64,000 bases of DNA from Roseovarius salincola (GCF_026891095.1 NZ_JAPTNL010000003.1:267466-331465), one strand, 5' to 3'. Shown: positions 17,631 through 26,852, numbered from the stretch's first letter. Notes: generated from the letters alone by a model not told the origin. Numbers and translations are program-made.

Positions 17631-18446
17631 ATGAGACCGCCTCTCAATGCCAAACGGCTCGCGCCACTGGCCTTCGTGGTAGCCCTGCTGGCAGCACCTT
17701 CTGCCCTAGCTGAGATGCGCATTTTCGCAAAAGACGATGGCACGATCCAGTTCGTCGATCTGGGCGAAAGTGCCGCCCTCGAAGAGCACGCCAATTCAGC
17801 GTCCGCAGGTTCGGAGGCAGTATCGGCGCTACCTTCTGTGAGCGTGGTGGCAGAGGAAAACGCAACTGGTTCCACCGTAATGTTAATTGTGACCGGCTCT
17901 TCCGCTGCTGCTTCGCCCTCGACCTCGGCTTCAGCTGCGGCAGAGCCCGGCGAGTCGGGTTCAGCGTCGGCTGAACCGGGGGAAGCTGAGGCAGCCGATC
18001 GTGAAATGAGCGATGATGCCTTTGCCGAAGCTCCACCGCCACCAGATAACGTATTTCAGGAAAAAGCAGCAGCCCCGATCACTGCGCAATTCACTGCCTG
18101 TGAAACGATCAGCCTTGGTGACACAGTACTATTCGATACTGCTGCGCACGTTCTTAAACCTCACGCTGGCCCGGCGCTCGACGCGGTGGCGAATGTGCTG
18201 CTGGCGCAACCATCCATACAGGTGCGTATTGAAGGCCACACCGATTCACGAGGAGGGCTTCAGTATAACGAGGCCCTCTCCGAACGCCGCGCCAAAGCTG
18301 TATATCAAGCTCTATTACAAAGAGAAGTGCCGCCCGGGCGGTTGGAAGTTGTGGGTTATGGGCTCACGCAGCCGACAGACACGAACAACACAGCTGCCGG
18401 GCGCGCCAATAACCGCAGGGTCGATTTGGTGCCATTCAACTGTTAA
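17631..18446 (+). CDS. OmpA-family peptidoglycan-binding protein
   Basis: 271 aa from ATG 17631, with AAGGAAAGGAAAA just upstream. It has a signal peptide (about 1-27, ending ALAE), a low-complexity Ala/Ser/Glu-rich linker (about 65-145), and a C-terminal OmpA-like domain with HTDSRG (about 203-208), LSERRAK and NRRVDLV. OmpA domains bind diaminopimelate in peptidoglycan. The linker and lack of a beta-barrel suggest a periplasmic anchor. It is the last gene of the envelope module. Confidence 0.75.
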   Translation: MRPPLNAKRLAPLAFVVALLAAPSALAEMRIFAKDDGTIQFVDLGESAALEEHANSASAGSEAVSALPSVSVVAEENATGSTVMLIVTGSSAAASPSTSASAAAEPGESGSASAEPGEAEAADREMSDDAFAEAPPPPDNVFQEKAAAPITAQFTACETISLGDTVLFDTAAHVLKPHAGPALDAVANVLLAQPSIQVRIEGHTDSRGGLQYNEALSERRAKAVYQALLQREVPPGRLEVVGYGLTQPTDTNNTAAGRANNRRVDLVPFNC

Positions 18447-18509
18447 TGCAAAACGGGTCGTGTCGCGAAGAGTGTGGAAATTCCGGAGCGATACCTCCGG
18501 GCAGGTTTT

Positions 18510-18875
18510 ATACGACGCGGCTCAGCCCGCGGCGTCAAGGACTGCGGTTCGAGCGGTTGATGCAGAGTTTCCCAGCCATCCAGCTTTCGCATCTGGATCT
18601 AGCGTGAGACCATCAGCGCCCAGACGGTCTCGGGGGTAGGCAGCACGGTCTGCGTTTTGATGCGCAGGCGGAATTCCTCGTTCAGGCGCTCGATCACGTT
18701 CGTCGTCATGACCGCCTTCCATTGGGAAGGGCCCAGGCGGGTGAGCGTCAAGAGGCGGTCTCCGACCTGTTCGAGGCTGTCTGCGACCGCTCGACATCGC
18801 AGGCGCCATTTCCGCAGGAAGATCTAACGCCGCTTCATCACCTCCAGCGCCGTTTCGGTATAGATCATGGCGTGG
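18510..18875 (-). pseudogene. IS256-family (mutator) transposase C-terminal remnant
   Basis: One minus-strand frame reads IFLRKWRLRCRAVADSLE, then TRLGPSQWKAVMTTNVIERLNEE, then RLRIKTQTVLP and MRKLDGWETLHQP, which is the conserved C-terminus of IS256-type transposases. Two in-frame amber stops (about 18825 and 18603) and the absent N-terminal two thirds show decay. No inverted repeat is evident. Confidence 0.75.
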
Positions 18876-19180
18876 AATGAGGCGGAGCCTGCCCTCAGAC
18901 GTCAACCTCGACGACGTCAACCTCGACCAGTCGGGCTTGCAGATTCGCTCCCACCGCCCACTTCGACGGCCGAAGAACCCTTGGCAGACCGTCTGGGCTC
19001 AAAAACGGACGACGCCGAAGCGGTATTTCAGTCATTCCTCAGATTTGACCGAAGAAGCGCGGAGGTACTAGATCAAGCCAGCCTGGGCAAAGGGGAAGAA
19101 CCCTGCTTTTTTTGCAACTGAGCGCTTGATGGACACCGCTTAAAAGACTAAAAACATCTAAAACCGGGACAAAGCACAAA
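18876..19180. other. Intergenic region before the AT-rich gene pair
   Basis: Composition changes here from GC-rich backbone to the AT-richer gene pair. Short open frames on the plus strand contain no recognisable domain. A short direct repeat (GTCAACCTCGACGA-type, 18900-18930) is visible. A promoter for the following gene is likely between 19100 and 19180, but I could not define -35/-10 boxes with confidence. Confidence 0.35.
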
Positions 19181-21103
19181 TTGGCACATAACTACGTTTC
19201 ACAAACCACCCTAGACGCCAGGGTCGCTGACGCTATCAGTCGTGCGCACGACGTTTTTTTGCGCGCGAACTCCCCTAACAACTTCTATTTTCACGATTTT
19301 CTGAATGTATTTATCACACTTATCCAGCAGCCCGCAATATTTGTTCTGTACCGCCAGGCAGCCGGTGATGTTTTGGAGAGGCATTACATTCTTTCAAGAG
19401 ATAAAGGGTTTTACTCGGGGTTATTGGATCACTTGACCGAAGAAGAGCCAGAAAACAACCCTGAAAAACTGTTTTCCATCTTCCCCTCAGCGTCTGATTT
19501 TGCTTCAGAAGTAGAGGGTGAGATATCAAGCCAGCGTACAAAGTACTTTCTTTTGATTTCAAAAGTAATGGGTTCCGCTCAAGAAAAAAAGTATGAACGT
19601 GTTAAACCGCTAGAAGGCACTCAGCAGATCGCCTCAAACCCCTTCGACTACATAGCTTTATGCGCAAAAAAGTTTTTTGATACGGAATGGGCTGAATACC
19701 CTAAAAGCTTTCAAGTTTTAGCATACGACTATCTACAGCGCTCAATGACAGACCTCGTTCAGGGGCACATTAACCGTTCAGCGCGCCCTGAGGAAGATCC
19801 TGAGACAGCCAATCTTCCTGCTCCAAGCTTACAGACCGCTTGGAATAAAAAGCTTTCTTCTGACCTTTCGCCACTATTTGATGGATTGACGGCCCGGCTT
19901 TCTTATCTAACAGAGATGGCCAGCATTCGAGCAGAAACTGAAGAAACAGATGAAGATGCTGTTGGTCCACGTCTGAGCAATTTTTTCTTGGCAACGAGAG
20001 CTTACACGCGACCAACATCTAGACGGCCTTTCACCAGCAAGGCCTACGAAAAGTCCTTTGGATATAAATACGATGTTCGGTTCATCATACCAAGAAAGCA
20101 AGAAGATGAACTAATGAATTTTTTCATTTGGCTGAAGTCTTCGGCTAACAACTCTAAGCTTACTAAATATTCTAGCGCAAGCTTGGGCAGAAAATACTTA
20201 AAGCAGAGAAAAATACTAGAAGAAGAATTTTTTAGTATCTTGCGCGGTCCAGATGGGCCCCGTGAGATACTGAACATATATACCAGCAAAATTGGGGATC
20301 ACGCCAGGTCGTTCACTGATCCTATTTTTGAGACAGGATTAATCGATTTTCGCGACGTATTTGAGGATGGTGGTCTCGCGAGAGTTCCAGGCCTTATATC
20401 ACTTAGAACGACTGGATCACTCTCCGCGCACTCTGACGTGCAGGATGGACTTCGTATTGTGGCGGCGCACTACGTGTTCTCGCAAATGGCTCGGCGAGCA
20501 CTTGGGCAAAACGGAACAGGTCGTGTGAAGATGATTCTGATTCCGATTATGGAACGGGGGACTGTGTGGGCCGTTTCAGGTCATTTCTACCATGCCAACC
20601 AGAACGAGAGTTTCCCAATCTATGACAACCGAATTTGGCAAGCCGTTTTCCACTTATCAAACTACATTCGGAGCATAATTAGACGAGCTTCAAGCGAACT
20701 GCTTTGGGAGGACTTTTCCCATTTGATCGTTAACACTATTGCTCAGTTCGACTCGCGAGCGCTTCAGAATGCAGCTAACTTGGGGGCTTCCCTAAAAGCT
20801 CTTGAGGACAAGGCGAAGGCACATGGAAGACTGAACCCATTGGGCTTTCCTGCGTTCCGGGAAAGTGGAGGCATCTTGTATTGCTTTCCAAACCCAAACC
20901 AAAATTCTGATCCCGTCGAAATAAGAGGCATTACGGAAAGCAACGCGTTCTTTCAGTCTGTCCAGAATTGGGGTGGTGTTGAAGAGCGTGACTATTCACG
21001 AGCAATCGATGAAGGCATGAACGCCTTGTACAATAGAGTCGCCTTGGAGAGGATGAATAGAAGCCGTCCCTTGTCCAAAGCCCAAACACGGAAAGCACGG
21101 TAA
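19181..21103 (+). CDS. Large uncharacterised protein, first of an AT-rich gene pair
   Basis: 640 aa from a TTG (19181); there is no in-frame ATG between the upstream stop (19127) and this point. It is soluble, with no signal peptide, no P-loop, and no nuclease or helicase motif I recognise. The last ~200 residues contain a beta-rich stretch (RVKMILIPIMERGTVWAVSGH) followed by helices. Codon use is clearly more AT-rich than the conjugation genes, pointing to recent acquisition. One base separates it from the next gene, and a terminator follows the pair. Function unknown; a cargo (possibly defence) pair is plausible by position only. Confidence 0.6.
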   Translation: MAHNYVSQTTLDARVADAISRAHDVFLRANSPNNFYFHDFLNVFITLIQQPAIFVLYRQAAGDVLERHYILSRDKGFYSGLLDHLTEEEPENNPEKLFSIFPSASDFASEVEGEISSQRTKYFLLISKVMGSAQEKKYERVKPLEGTQQIASNPFDYIALCAKKFFDTEWAEYPKSFQVLAYDYLQRSMTDLVQGHINRSARPEEDPETANLPAPSLQTAWNKKLSSDLSPLFDGLTARLSYLTEMASIRAETEETDEDAVGPRLSNFFLATRAYTRPTSRRPFTSKAYEKSFGYKYDVRFIIPRKQEDELMNFFIWLKSSANNSKLTKYSSASLGRKYLKQRKILEEEFFSILRGPDGPREILNIYTSKIGDHARSFTDPIFETGLIDFRDVFEDGGLARVPGLISLRTTGSLSAHSDVQDGLRIVAAHYVFSQMARRALGQNGTGRVKMILIPIMERGTVWAVSGHFYHANQNESFPIYDNRIWQAVFHLSNYIRSIIRRASSELLWEDFSHLIVNTIAQFDSRALQNAANLGASLKALEDKAKAHGRLNPLGFPAFRESGGILYCFPNPNQNSDPVEIRGITESNAFFQSVQNWGGVEERDYSRAIDEGMNALYNRVALERMNRSRPLSKAQTRKAR

Positions 21104-21104
21104 G

Positions 21105-21869
21105 ATGACAGAAACAAAAGAAAACCCATCTTTTATTAGCGGTGATTTCGCGCCAGTGGCCGAATTTTTGAAGAACACACTCACGGAAATAGATCAAAGC
21201 TATGAACCAGACATGGATTCTGAGCAGATGGACGCCTTGGCGCGAGAGAGGGAGCTTATTTTTGGCGAATCCACACAGGTCTCCTACATCGGCCTTGAAG
21301 AAGTCATTCCTCAGCGGGCCGTTGAAGAGAAGATTGAACTTTTTGACAAAATCAATTCGGCAGTTTTTTTTCGCGCTGCTGAAGTACCATTTATAGTAAA
21401 TCCATCAAGGCGCAGCAAAAAGGACGTTTTAGAGAATCACTCCAGCTCGGAATTCATAGATCGCGTTATTGATAAGATGTGCGTGGCTATGAAGGCTGTG
21501 GGCATAAATGACCAAACAATTTTCACCGTGAAATCAGCCGCAAAAATTAATATCGAAAATTCATTCATGAAAAACGAAGGAACACCTCCCATTCCTGAAG
21601 TAGCCCCAAAGAAATACCGTGGTGTCATTCAAGACGGACCACCGGTAGAATTCATAAGATCAGTTTACGCGCAATGGCTAATGGCGGAGGTTCTTGACCG
21701 GGAAACATTAAACCAACTTGATCAAAACTTGGTTCTTGCCGTTTATTCCTATAAAAAACGTAATCCAAGCGCGCCAACGCTTAAAAATGTTCTTGCGAGC
21801 AAATCGGCTGCGACCGAAAATCGGAAGAAGATTTACGGTGTGCTAACTGATCAACAACATCAGCACTGA
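21105..21869 (+). CDS. Uncharacterised partner of the AT-rich gene pair
   Basis: 254 aa, starting one base after the previous stop. It is acidic at the N-terminus and basic at the C-terminus, mostly helical, with no membrane segment and no motif I recognise. It is presumably co-transcribed and functionally coupled with the 640-aa protein. A rho-independent terminator lies ~100 bp downstream. Base composition matches its partner and not the surrounding virB/virD genes. Confidence 0.6.
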   Translation: MTETKENPSFISGDFAPVAEFLKNTLTEIDQSYEPDMDSEQMDALARERELIFGESTQVSYIGLEEVIPQRAVEEKIELFDKINSAVFFRAAEVPFIVNPSRRSKKDVLENHSSSEFIDRVIDKMCVAMKAVGINDQTIFTVKSAAKINIENSFMKNEGTPPIPEVAPKKYRGVIQDGPPVEFIRSVYAQWLMAEVLDRETLNQLDQNLVLAVYSYKKRNPSAPTLKNVLASKSAATENRKKIYGVLTDQQHQH

Positions 21870-21967
21870 TTGGGCTTATAACGGCACGATAATCTCAGCC
21901 TTGACTTTGACACTTGGCTTGCCAGGCATTGATATTTAGCCGATACTCTCGGTGCTGAAAATAATTA

Positions 21968-21991
21968 GGGGAAGGTCACGCTTCCCCTTTT
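21968..21991 (+). terminator. Rho-independent terminator, probably bidirectional
   Basis: GGGGAAG (21968-21974), a 6-nt loop and CTTCCCC (21981-21987) are followed by TTTT. It ends the AT-rich gene pair on the plus strand. On the minus strand the same stem is followed by an AT-rich TAATTATTTT and sits just past the stop of virD4, so it can serve both converging transcripts. Confidence 0.8.
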
Positions 21992-22010
21992 CGCGGTGGA
22001 CGGGCTTATT

Positions 22011-23912
22011 CTACTGACCTGCCACATCCAGAAACCGGTCCAGCCGCGCATTGCCCTCTTTGTAGGCGTCTGCATCGGGCGCGGACCCGGTCGCGGCATC
22101 GGGGTCTCGCGCTTCCATGGCATCGATCTCATCACGTCTCTTGCCGCCGCGGCTTTTAACCGGGGCTCCAAGCTCCCCGGATCGGGCCTTCGGCACATCC
22201 AGCGCCCCGATCTTTGCCTCGAGCGCGCGGAGTTGGCCCTGCAGCCCACGCATCTGATCTCCGGCTGAGGGGTACGGCAAGTCACCCGTCTGTTTGTCGT
22301 AAATCGCCTTGAAGAAGCGATCGTCGTAATACTTGATCCGCTTCGCGCGCACGGGCATTTGCGCGTCGACCACCATGACGATGTCACCCAGATCCATGCG
22401 CCGGGCTTCGTCCTCGGGCAGCAGCGCGGTTTCTTCGGTCCGCTCGGACATGCTGCGCCCGGCAAATGGGTTGCGGCCTACGGAGCGCGACCGGGTCACC
22501 ACGCGTTTCGTGGTCTTGCCGACGGCCTTGCTGAGCTCTTCGATGGTCTTTTCATCCGAGGGGGTCAGGTAAAGCTTTATGCCGGCATTGCCCTGCAGCG
22601 CGCGGCGGGCGTTTTCGCCATAGATTTCATCGAGGGCGGGGATGGTCTGCGTGACGATCGCCAGGTTTGCCCGGTAGGAGCGCAAGGTCTCGATACTGTC
22701 CATCACGATGGGCATTTTGCCCAAGCGGTTGAACTCATCGAGCATAATCATCACCGGCCAGGGCTCATCCTTGCCCGGCTCGTGATCCTGCAGCGAGGCA
22801 AGAAGATCCGAGAAGAACAGCCGGATCAAGGGCGCCAGCGGTTTTACCATCAACGGCTCGACCACCAGATAGACGCTGAAGGGCGCCTTGCGGATATCGC
22901 GGAAGTCGAAGTCCGAGGTCTCGGTCGCGCGGTCGATGGCGGGGTTTGACCATTGTTTGAGACCAGAGGTCATCAGCAGCGAGAGGTAGGAGGTCAGCGT
23001 GTCATTATTGGTCGAAGCCATGCGCATGAAGATCAGTTTGGCTGCGGGATTCACCACCTCGTCAGCCCGACGACGGTATTCCTTCTGCTTGTCGCCGCCC
23101 GAGGCCGTGATGCGGTAGATCTCGCCCAGGGTCGGCCGCTTGCGCTCGAATGCCAGAAGCCCGGCCGCGACGAACAGGTCGATACCGCCGTCGAGAAGGC
23201 CCTGCACGCGATCACTGTCAGCCTGCAGGAAAAGCGATGCCAGAAGCTGCAGCTCCATCTGCTGGCGATCGACATTCTCGAGCGACGCGATGCGCAGGAG
23301 GGGGTTGTAGCGATGCGAGCGGCCATCCTTCCAATCGGTGGGGGCAAAGCGGAACACCCGGTCACCCTGAGCGGCACGGCGACGCGCGGTCGCCTCGAAG
23401 TTCTCACCCTTGACGTCCAGTACCACCGCGCTGCCCTGATAGGTCAGCAGGTTCGGGATCACGAAGCCCGTGGTCTTGCCGCGTCCCGTGGGGGCCACGA
23501 TCAGGGCATGTGGAAAGACCTTGGACATCACGAAGGGCGCGCGGCCGCGGGGCGCGCCCATCTTGCCCAGGATGAAGCCGTGGCCGGGCTTGCCGAAAAA
23601 GCCGTTGCGCTTCATCTCGGCGCGCGTCTGCCAATGGGTTTCGCCAAAGCGGGTGAGTGCGTCATTCATCAAGACGGCGCTTAGGAGCAGTCCGGCACCC
23701 GCATTGATGCCGATGATCAGATGCACAATCTGCATGTCAGCGGGGTTGGTAACGCGCAGATCGGCATAGCTGCGGGCGATCAACAGGAAATCAATCTCGG
23801 CACCGATACCAAACCAGCGGAAGGTGACAAAGGCCGAGGCCAAGGCATAGCCGAGCGCGGCGCCAAGCAGCGCAAAGCTCAGAACCCCGAGAGCGATGCG
23901 GGCCTTACCCAT
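22011..23912 (-). CDS. virD4: VirD4/TraG coupling protein
   Basis: 633 aa. Two N-terminal membrane helices (about 7-30 and 62-82) precede the ATPase: Walker A APTGRGKT (140-147), VLDVKGE (about 164-170), and Walker B MLDEFNRLG (390-398). The C-terminal ~100 residues are charged and probably bind the relaxosome. It is the hexameric motor that delivers the relaxase-DNA complex to the VirB channel. It overlaps the relaxase gene by 8 bp, giving a two-gene transfer unit. Confidence 0.95.
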   Translation of the reverse strand: MGKARIALGVLSFALLGAALGYALASAFVTFRWFGIGAEIDFLLIARSYADLRVTNPADMQIVHLIIGINAGAGLLLSAVLMNDALTRFGETHWQTRAEMKRNGFFGKPGHGFILGKMGAPRGRAPFVMSKVFPHALIVAPTGRGKTTGFVIPNLLTYQGSAVVLDVKGENFEATARRRAAQGDRVFRFAPTDWKDGRSHRYNPLLRIASLENVDRQQMELQLLASLFLQADSDRVQGLLDGGIDLFVAAGLLAFERKRPTLGEIYRITASGGDKQKEYRRRADEVVNPAAKLIFMRMASTNNDTLTSYLSLLMTSGLKQWSNPAIDRATETSDFDFRDIRKAPFSVYLVVEPLMVKPLAPLIRLFFSDLLASLQDHEPGKDEPWPVMIMLDEFNRLGKMPIVMDSIETLRSYRANLAIVTQTIPALDEIYGENARRALQGNAGIKLYLTPSDEKTIEELSKAVGKTTKRVVTRSRSVGRNPFAGRSMSERTEETALLPEDEARRMDLGDIVMVVDAQMPVRAKRIKYYDDRFFKAIYDKQTGDLPYPSAGDQMRGLQGQLRALEAKIGALDVPKARSGELGAPVKSRGGKRRDEIDAMEARDPDAATGSAPDADAYKEGNARLDRFLDVAGQ

Positions 23913-25734
23913 GGCTCACGCCCTTTTCACCGTCGGTTTCTGCATGGCGCGCGCGCTGGACGTCGATCTCTTCATTGGCGATCTCGTCGCGCACGTGCTC
24001 CATGGCCGCGCTGTTTGCCAGCGCGGCATCGCTCTGCAAATAGGCCTTGGCCATGTAGAGCCGGTCCAGCCGATCCTCGAGGACCTCGTCCAGAGCCGCG
24101 TCATTGCCCATCGCCAGTTCAGCCGTGCGCTCCTCGCCGATCATGTCACCAATTTCCTCGCGCAATGTCGCCTGCTCAGCGGGATCACGGAACGGATCAG
24201 CGCTCGGGTCATCGCGCATGCGGGTCATCACATCGGCGGTGGTCGGCGGCAGGTCAGCGATATCGGGATCACGGACGGCGCGCTCTATTCGCTCCGCCTC
24301 ATCCACGGCCCCGCTGTCGCGCAGCACCTCGGCCTCAGCCAACACGCGGCCCAGATCACCATGCGCCGCGTCGAGCCAGTCGATGGCCGCCTCCAGCTCA
24401 TCCGCCCGGTTTAAATCCAGCCCCTCTGTCTCGGCAATGGCCTTGAGGTCCTGGCTCAGCCACTGCCGCTCCAGCGCGGCATTGTCGGCGCCCAGCTTGA
24501 CACGGGCAACGACGTCTTGCGCGGAGATCCCGGTGCCGTCGAGCGCGCGTTCGACGCGCTCGGCCAGCTCTGGGGCCTGCAGCCGCTCGGCGGCCTCGCG
24601 GTCGATGTTCGCGGTGGAATAGATCCCGCTGGCCGAAGGGGCGTCCAGCAGCGTGTGGGATTGCGACCCGATCGGGCTCAGATGCGAGATATCGCGGTAA
24701 ATCTCGTTGAGCTCATGCTCCAGCGCCACGCGCCGGTCCGGCGGGGCCTCAGCGACCACGCGCTCGGCCTGGGCGATCTTGTCATGGAACGCATCCACGA
24801 CCTCGTCGAATGAGAGCTGGTCCTCTGCCATGCCATACACCTTTCCATCTGCTGTGATTGCCTGACCTTGTCCGAGCAGCGTCGCCGCCCGGTTCAGGGC
24901 TGTCGCGATCTCCTCATGGGTTTCGCGCGAGGCCTCGGCCGCAAGCCCGCGATAAAGCCGGGCGTGCCCGGCAATTTCCGCCAGGGCTCGGTCAAGCTCA
25001 GGGCCCACACGCTCCCGCTCGCATACCGTCTGGCCGCTCTCCATGGCGCGCCGCACCTGCGCATCGGCCGGGGCCTTGGTCACCACGCCGCGCTCCGCCC
25101 GCCTTGTCGCCTCGAGCCGCAGACCATAGCGGTCGCTCACCTCCACCATCGCCTCGCGGAAGGCGTCATAGTTGAAGTGATGGTCCCGCTTGAGAAAGAA
25201 GACCTCGCCATCCTTGCTGCGCCGGTTCAGCACGATATGCGCATGCGGGTGGTCGCGGTCCTCATGGACGGCGGCGATATAGTCAAAATGGCTACCCTCG
25301 CCCTGGAAAAAGCGCTCGCAGATCTCGCGGGTGATCTCGCCTACATCCTCGCCCCGTGTGCCGATGGGAAAAGCCATCAGCAGATGCGAGGTATGTCCCA
25401 GCTTGGGGTGGAACCCCTCGTTCCATTGCGCAGCAAAACGGCGGGTGACCTGTTCGGCTTCCTTCTCGCTGAGCCGCTCCTGCCCGTCATAGGTGCCGCG
25501 GCTGTCGATGATCATGCTGGATTTCGAAGTAAGGTAGCCAAGCTGATTGCGCAGCTGCGCCCGGGTATGGGTCCCGCCACCGCGAATGGCTTTGAAGATC
25601 GCGGGCGAATGCCCCATGGCGGCGCGCACCATCTGCTTCTGGCGCGCCCGCGGGACGCTGCCACTGATCCGGCTCCAGTCGCGGTCGAAGAACGCGCTCT
25701 GGGCCGCGGCCACGGCGGTATTATTCCGGGCCAT
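23905..25734 (-). CDS. virD2: VirD2-like relaxase
   Basis: 609 aa from the ATG at 25734. The N-terminal relaxase domain has RGGGTHTRAQLRNQLGYLTSK (candidate nucleophile Tyr67) and the metal-binding HPHAHIVLNRR (His162, 164, 166). The C-terminal ~400 residues are helical and acidic and end in a segment suited to T4SS recognition. It nicks oriT and pilots the strand into the recipient. It overlaps the accessory gene (14 bp) and virD4 (8 bp). Confidence 0.92.
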   Translation of the reverse strand: MARNNTAVAAAQSAFFDRDWSRISGSVPRARQKQMVRAAMGHSPAIFKAIRGGGTHTRAQLRNQLGYLTSKSSMIIDSRGTYDGQERLSEKEAEQVTRRFAAQWNEGFHPKLGHTSHLLMAFPIGTRGEDVGEITREICERFFQGEGSHFDYIAAVHEDRDHPHAHIVLNRRSKDGEVFFLKRDHHFNYDAFREAMVEVSDRYGLRLEATRRAERGVVTKAPADAQVRRAMESGQTVCERERVGPELDRALAEIAGHARLYRGLAAEASRETHEEIATALNRAATLLGQGQAITADGKVYGMAEDQLSFDEVVDAFHDKIAQAERVVAEAPPDRRVALEHELNEIYRDISHLSPIGSQSHTLLDAPSASGIYSTANIDREAAERLQAPELAERVERALDGTGISAQDVVARVKLGADNAALERQWLSQDLKAIAETEGLDLNRADELEAAIDWLDAAHGDLGRVLAEAEVLRDSGAVDEAERIERAVRDPDIADLPPTTADVMTRMRDDPSADPFRDPAEQATLREEIGDMIGEERTAELAMGNDAALDEVLEDRLDRLYMAKAYLQSDAALANSAAMEHVRDEIANEEIDVQRARHAETDGEKGVSHG

Positions 25735-26311
25735 CGCTTGCTCCCTCCAGCACCCGCACAACCTCGGCTGAGAGCGCGCCACGCCGACGCTCGGCCATCT
25801 CCTGTACCTGGTCGGCGATATCAAAAACCATCGTGCCCAGGGCTCGCACCTGGGCATGGGCGCCGTCGCCATAGGGCGGGGTCTTGCCGCGCCGCTTTGC
25901 CTCGTTCAGCCGCTGCGCGATCTGGTTCACGTTATTGCCCGCACGGTTCAGCGCCGCCGAGAGCCCGCGCATCTCAAAGGCCAGATCATCATCGGGCACG
26001 AAGAGATCACTGGCGGCATGGATCAGCCGGCGCAGCGCCTCGGCCCGGCTTGCGATCTCGCGCCGGGCTAGCACCGCGTCGAAGCGAGACAGCTCCTGCG
26101 CGGTGAGCCGGACATTCACCACCTCGCTGCGCACCCGCCCGTCGATCTGGCGGCTCCGGTCGGTCTGCAGCGTGTAGTAGATCGTCCGCGGTGTGACACC
26201 GAACTCCCGCGCCAGATCGGCCACCGGCACGCCCTGCCCGCGCTTGCGCACGATGGCGAAGCGCTGCTCCTGGCTCAGCCGGTTCACTGGTTTGGCGCGG
26301 GATCGGGCCAT
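25721..26311 (-). CDS. Relaxosome accessory protein (MobC/VirD1-like)
   Basis: 196 aa. An N-terminal helix-turn-helix (about 12-45: VADLAREFGVTPRTIYYTL) is followed by a MobC-like region with NVRLTAQELSRFDAVLA and LSAALNRAGNNVNQIAQRLNEA (about 115-136), the hallmark of MobC/VirD1-type proteins that help melt oriT. It is the first gene of the mobilisation operon, and the oriT candidate lies directly upstream. The fused HTH suggests it also controls its own promoter. Confidence 0.85.
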   Translation of the reverse strand: MARSRAKPVNRLSQEQRFAIVRKRGQGVPVADLAREFGVTPRTIYYTLQTDRSRQIDGRVRSEVVNVRLTAQELSRFDAVLARREIASRAEALRRLIHAASDLFVPDDDLAFEMRGLSAALNRAGNNVNQIAQRLNEAKRRGKTPPYGDGAHAQVRALGTMVFDIADQVQEMAERRRGALSAEVVRVLEGASDGPE

Positions 26312-26344
26312 GTGAAGTAATCACCCCTATTTCTTGCCACTCTC

Positions 26345-26416
26345 ATACAGGCAGCACCGTTATGACGCTTCGTCATAATTGTTGCAATACTATCATATTG
26401 CAGCAACTGCCTGTAT
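26345..26416. other. oriT: Candidate origin of transfer (oriT) palindrome cluster
   Basis: An outer inverted repeat ATACAGGCAG (26345-26354) and CTGCCTGTAT (26407-26416) encloses two further hairpins: TTATGACG-CTT-CGTCATAA (26360-26378) and TGCAATA-CTATCA-TATTGCA (26383-26402). The cluster is AT-rich against a GC-rich background and lies directly upstream of the MobC-like and relaxase genes, where oriT normally sits. The nick site is not identifiable by eye. Confidence 0.6.
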
Positions 26417-26423
26417 TCCGTTT

Positions 26424-26445
26424 GGCAGCCAGGGGCTGCCTCTTT
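26424..26445 (+). terminator. Hairpin, possible terminator or part of oriT
   Basis: GGCAGCC-AGG-GGCTGCC (26424-26440) is followed by TCTTT. The short U-tract makes it a weak terminator. It could equally be part of the oriT structure, as it begins eight bases after the outer palindrome. Confidence 0.4.
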
Positions 26446-26554
26446 CGCCGGGGGGCAGAATGTCCCTCCGGCGGGTCTTCATGCTCCGGGTCGATCCCGG
26501 GCGTGAAGGGGCTCTGGGTAGGGACCCGCGCTTGATTCATGCCGAGAGCATCGG

Positions 26555-26573
26555 TATATTCAAATAGAATATA
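26555..26573. promoter_or_regulatory. Operator of the parDE module
   Basis: TATATTC-AAATA-GAATATA (26555-26573) is a perfect inverted repeat just ahead of the ribosome site GGTGGAG (26574-26580) of parD. RHH antitoxins such as ParD repress their own operon by binding such sites. The 11-bp spacing from the ribosome site favours ATG 26592 over the GTG at 26580. Confidence 0.55.
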
Positions 26574-26591
26574 GGTGGAGTGAGAACGACC

Positions 26592-26852
26592 ATGGCCAGC
26601 ACATCAATGACCCTCGGCCCCCACTGGGAGGGCTTCATCAAAAGCGAGATCGAGGCGGGGCGCTATGCAACCGCATCGGAGGTCGTGCGCGCCGGTTTGC
26701 GGGAGCTTGAAGAACGTAGCACCAAGCTTGAGGCGCTGAGGGATCATCTCGCCACTGGGCACGCGGAGGCGCTGAGAGGCGCCTATGTCGACACCTCGGC
26801 CGAAGACATCATTACTCGGGCCAAAACGCGGGCAGCCGGCTCCGATCAATGA
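26592..26852 (+). CDS. parD: ParD-family antitoxin
   Basis: 86 aa. The N-terminal half is an RHH DNA-binding fold: TSMTLGPHWEGFIKSEIEAG then YATASEVVRAGLREL, the classic ParD signature. The C-terminal half is an extended toxin-binding tail ending in AKTRAAGSD. It neutralises ParE and represses the operon. It overlaps parE by 4 bp. The module stabilises the element after segregation. Confidence 0.92.
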   Translation: MASTSMTLGPHWEGFIKSEIEAGRYATASEVVRAGLRELEERSTKLEALRDHLATGHAEALRGAYVDTSAEDIITRAKTRAAGSDQ

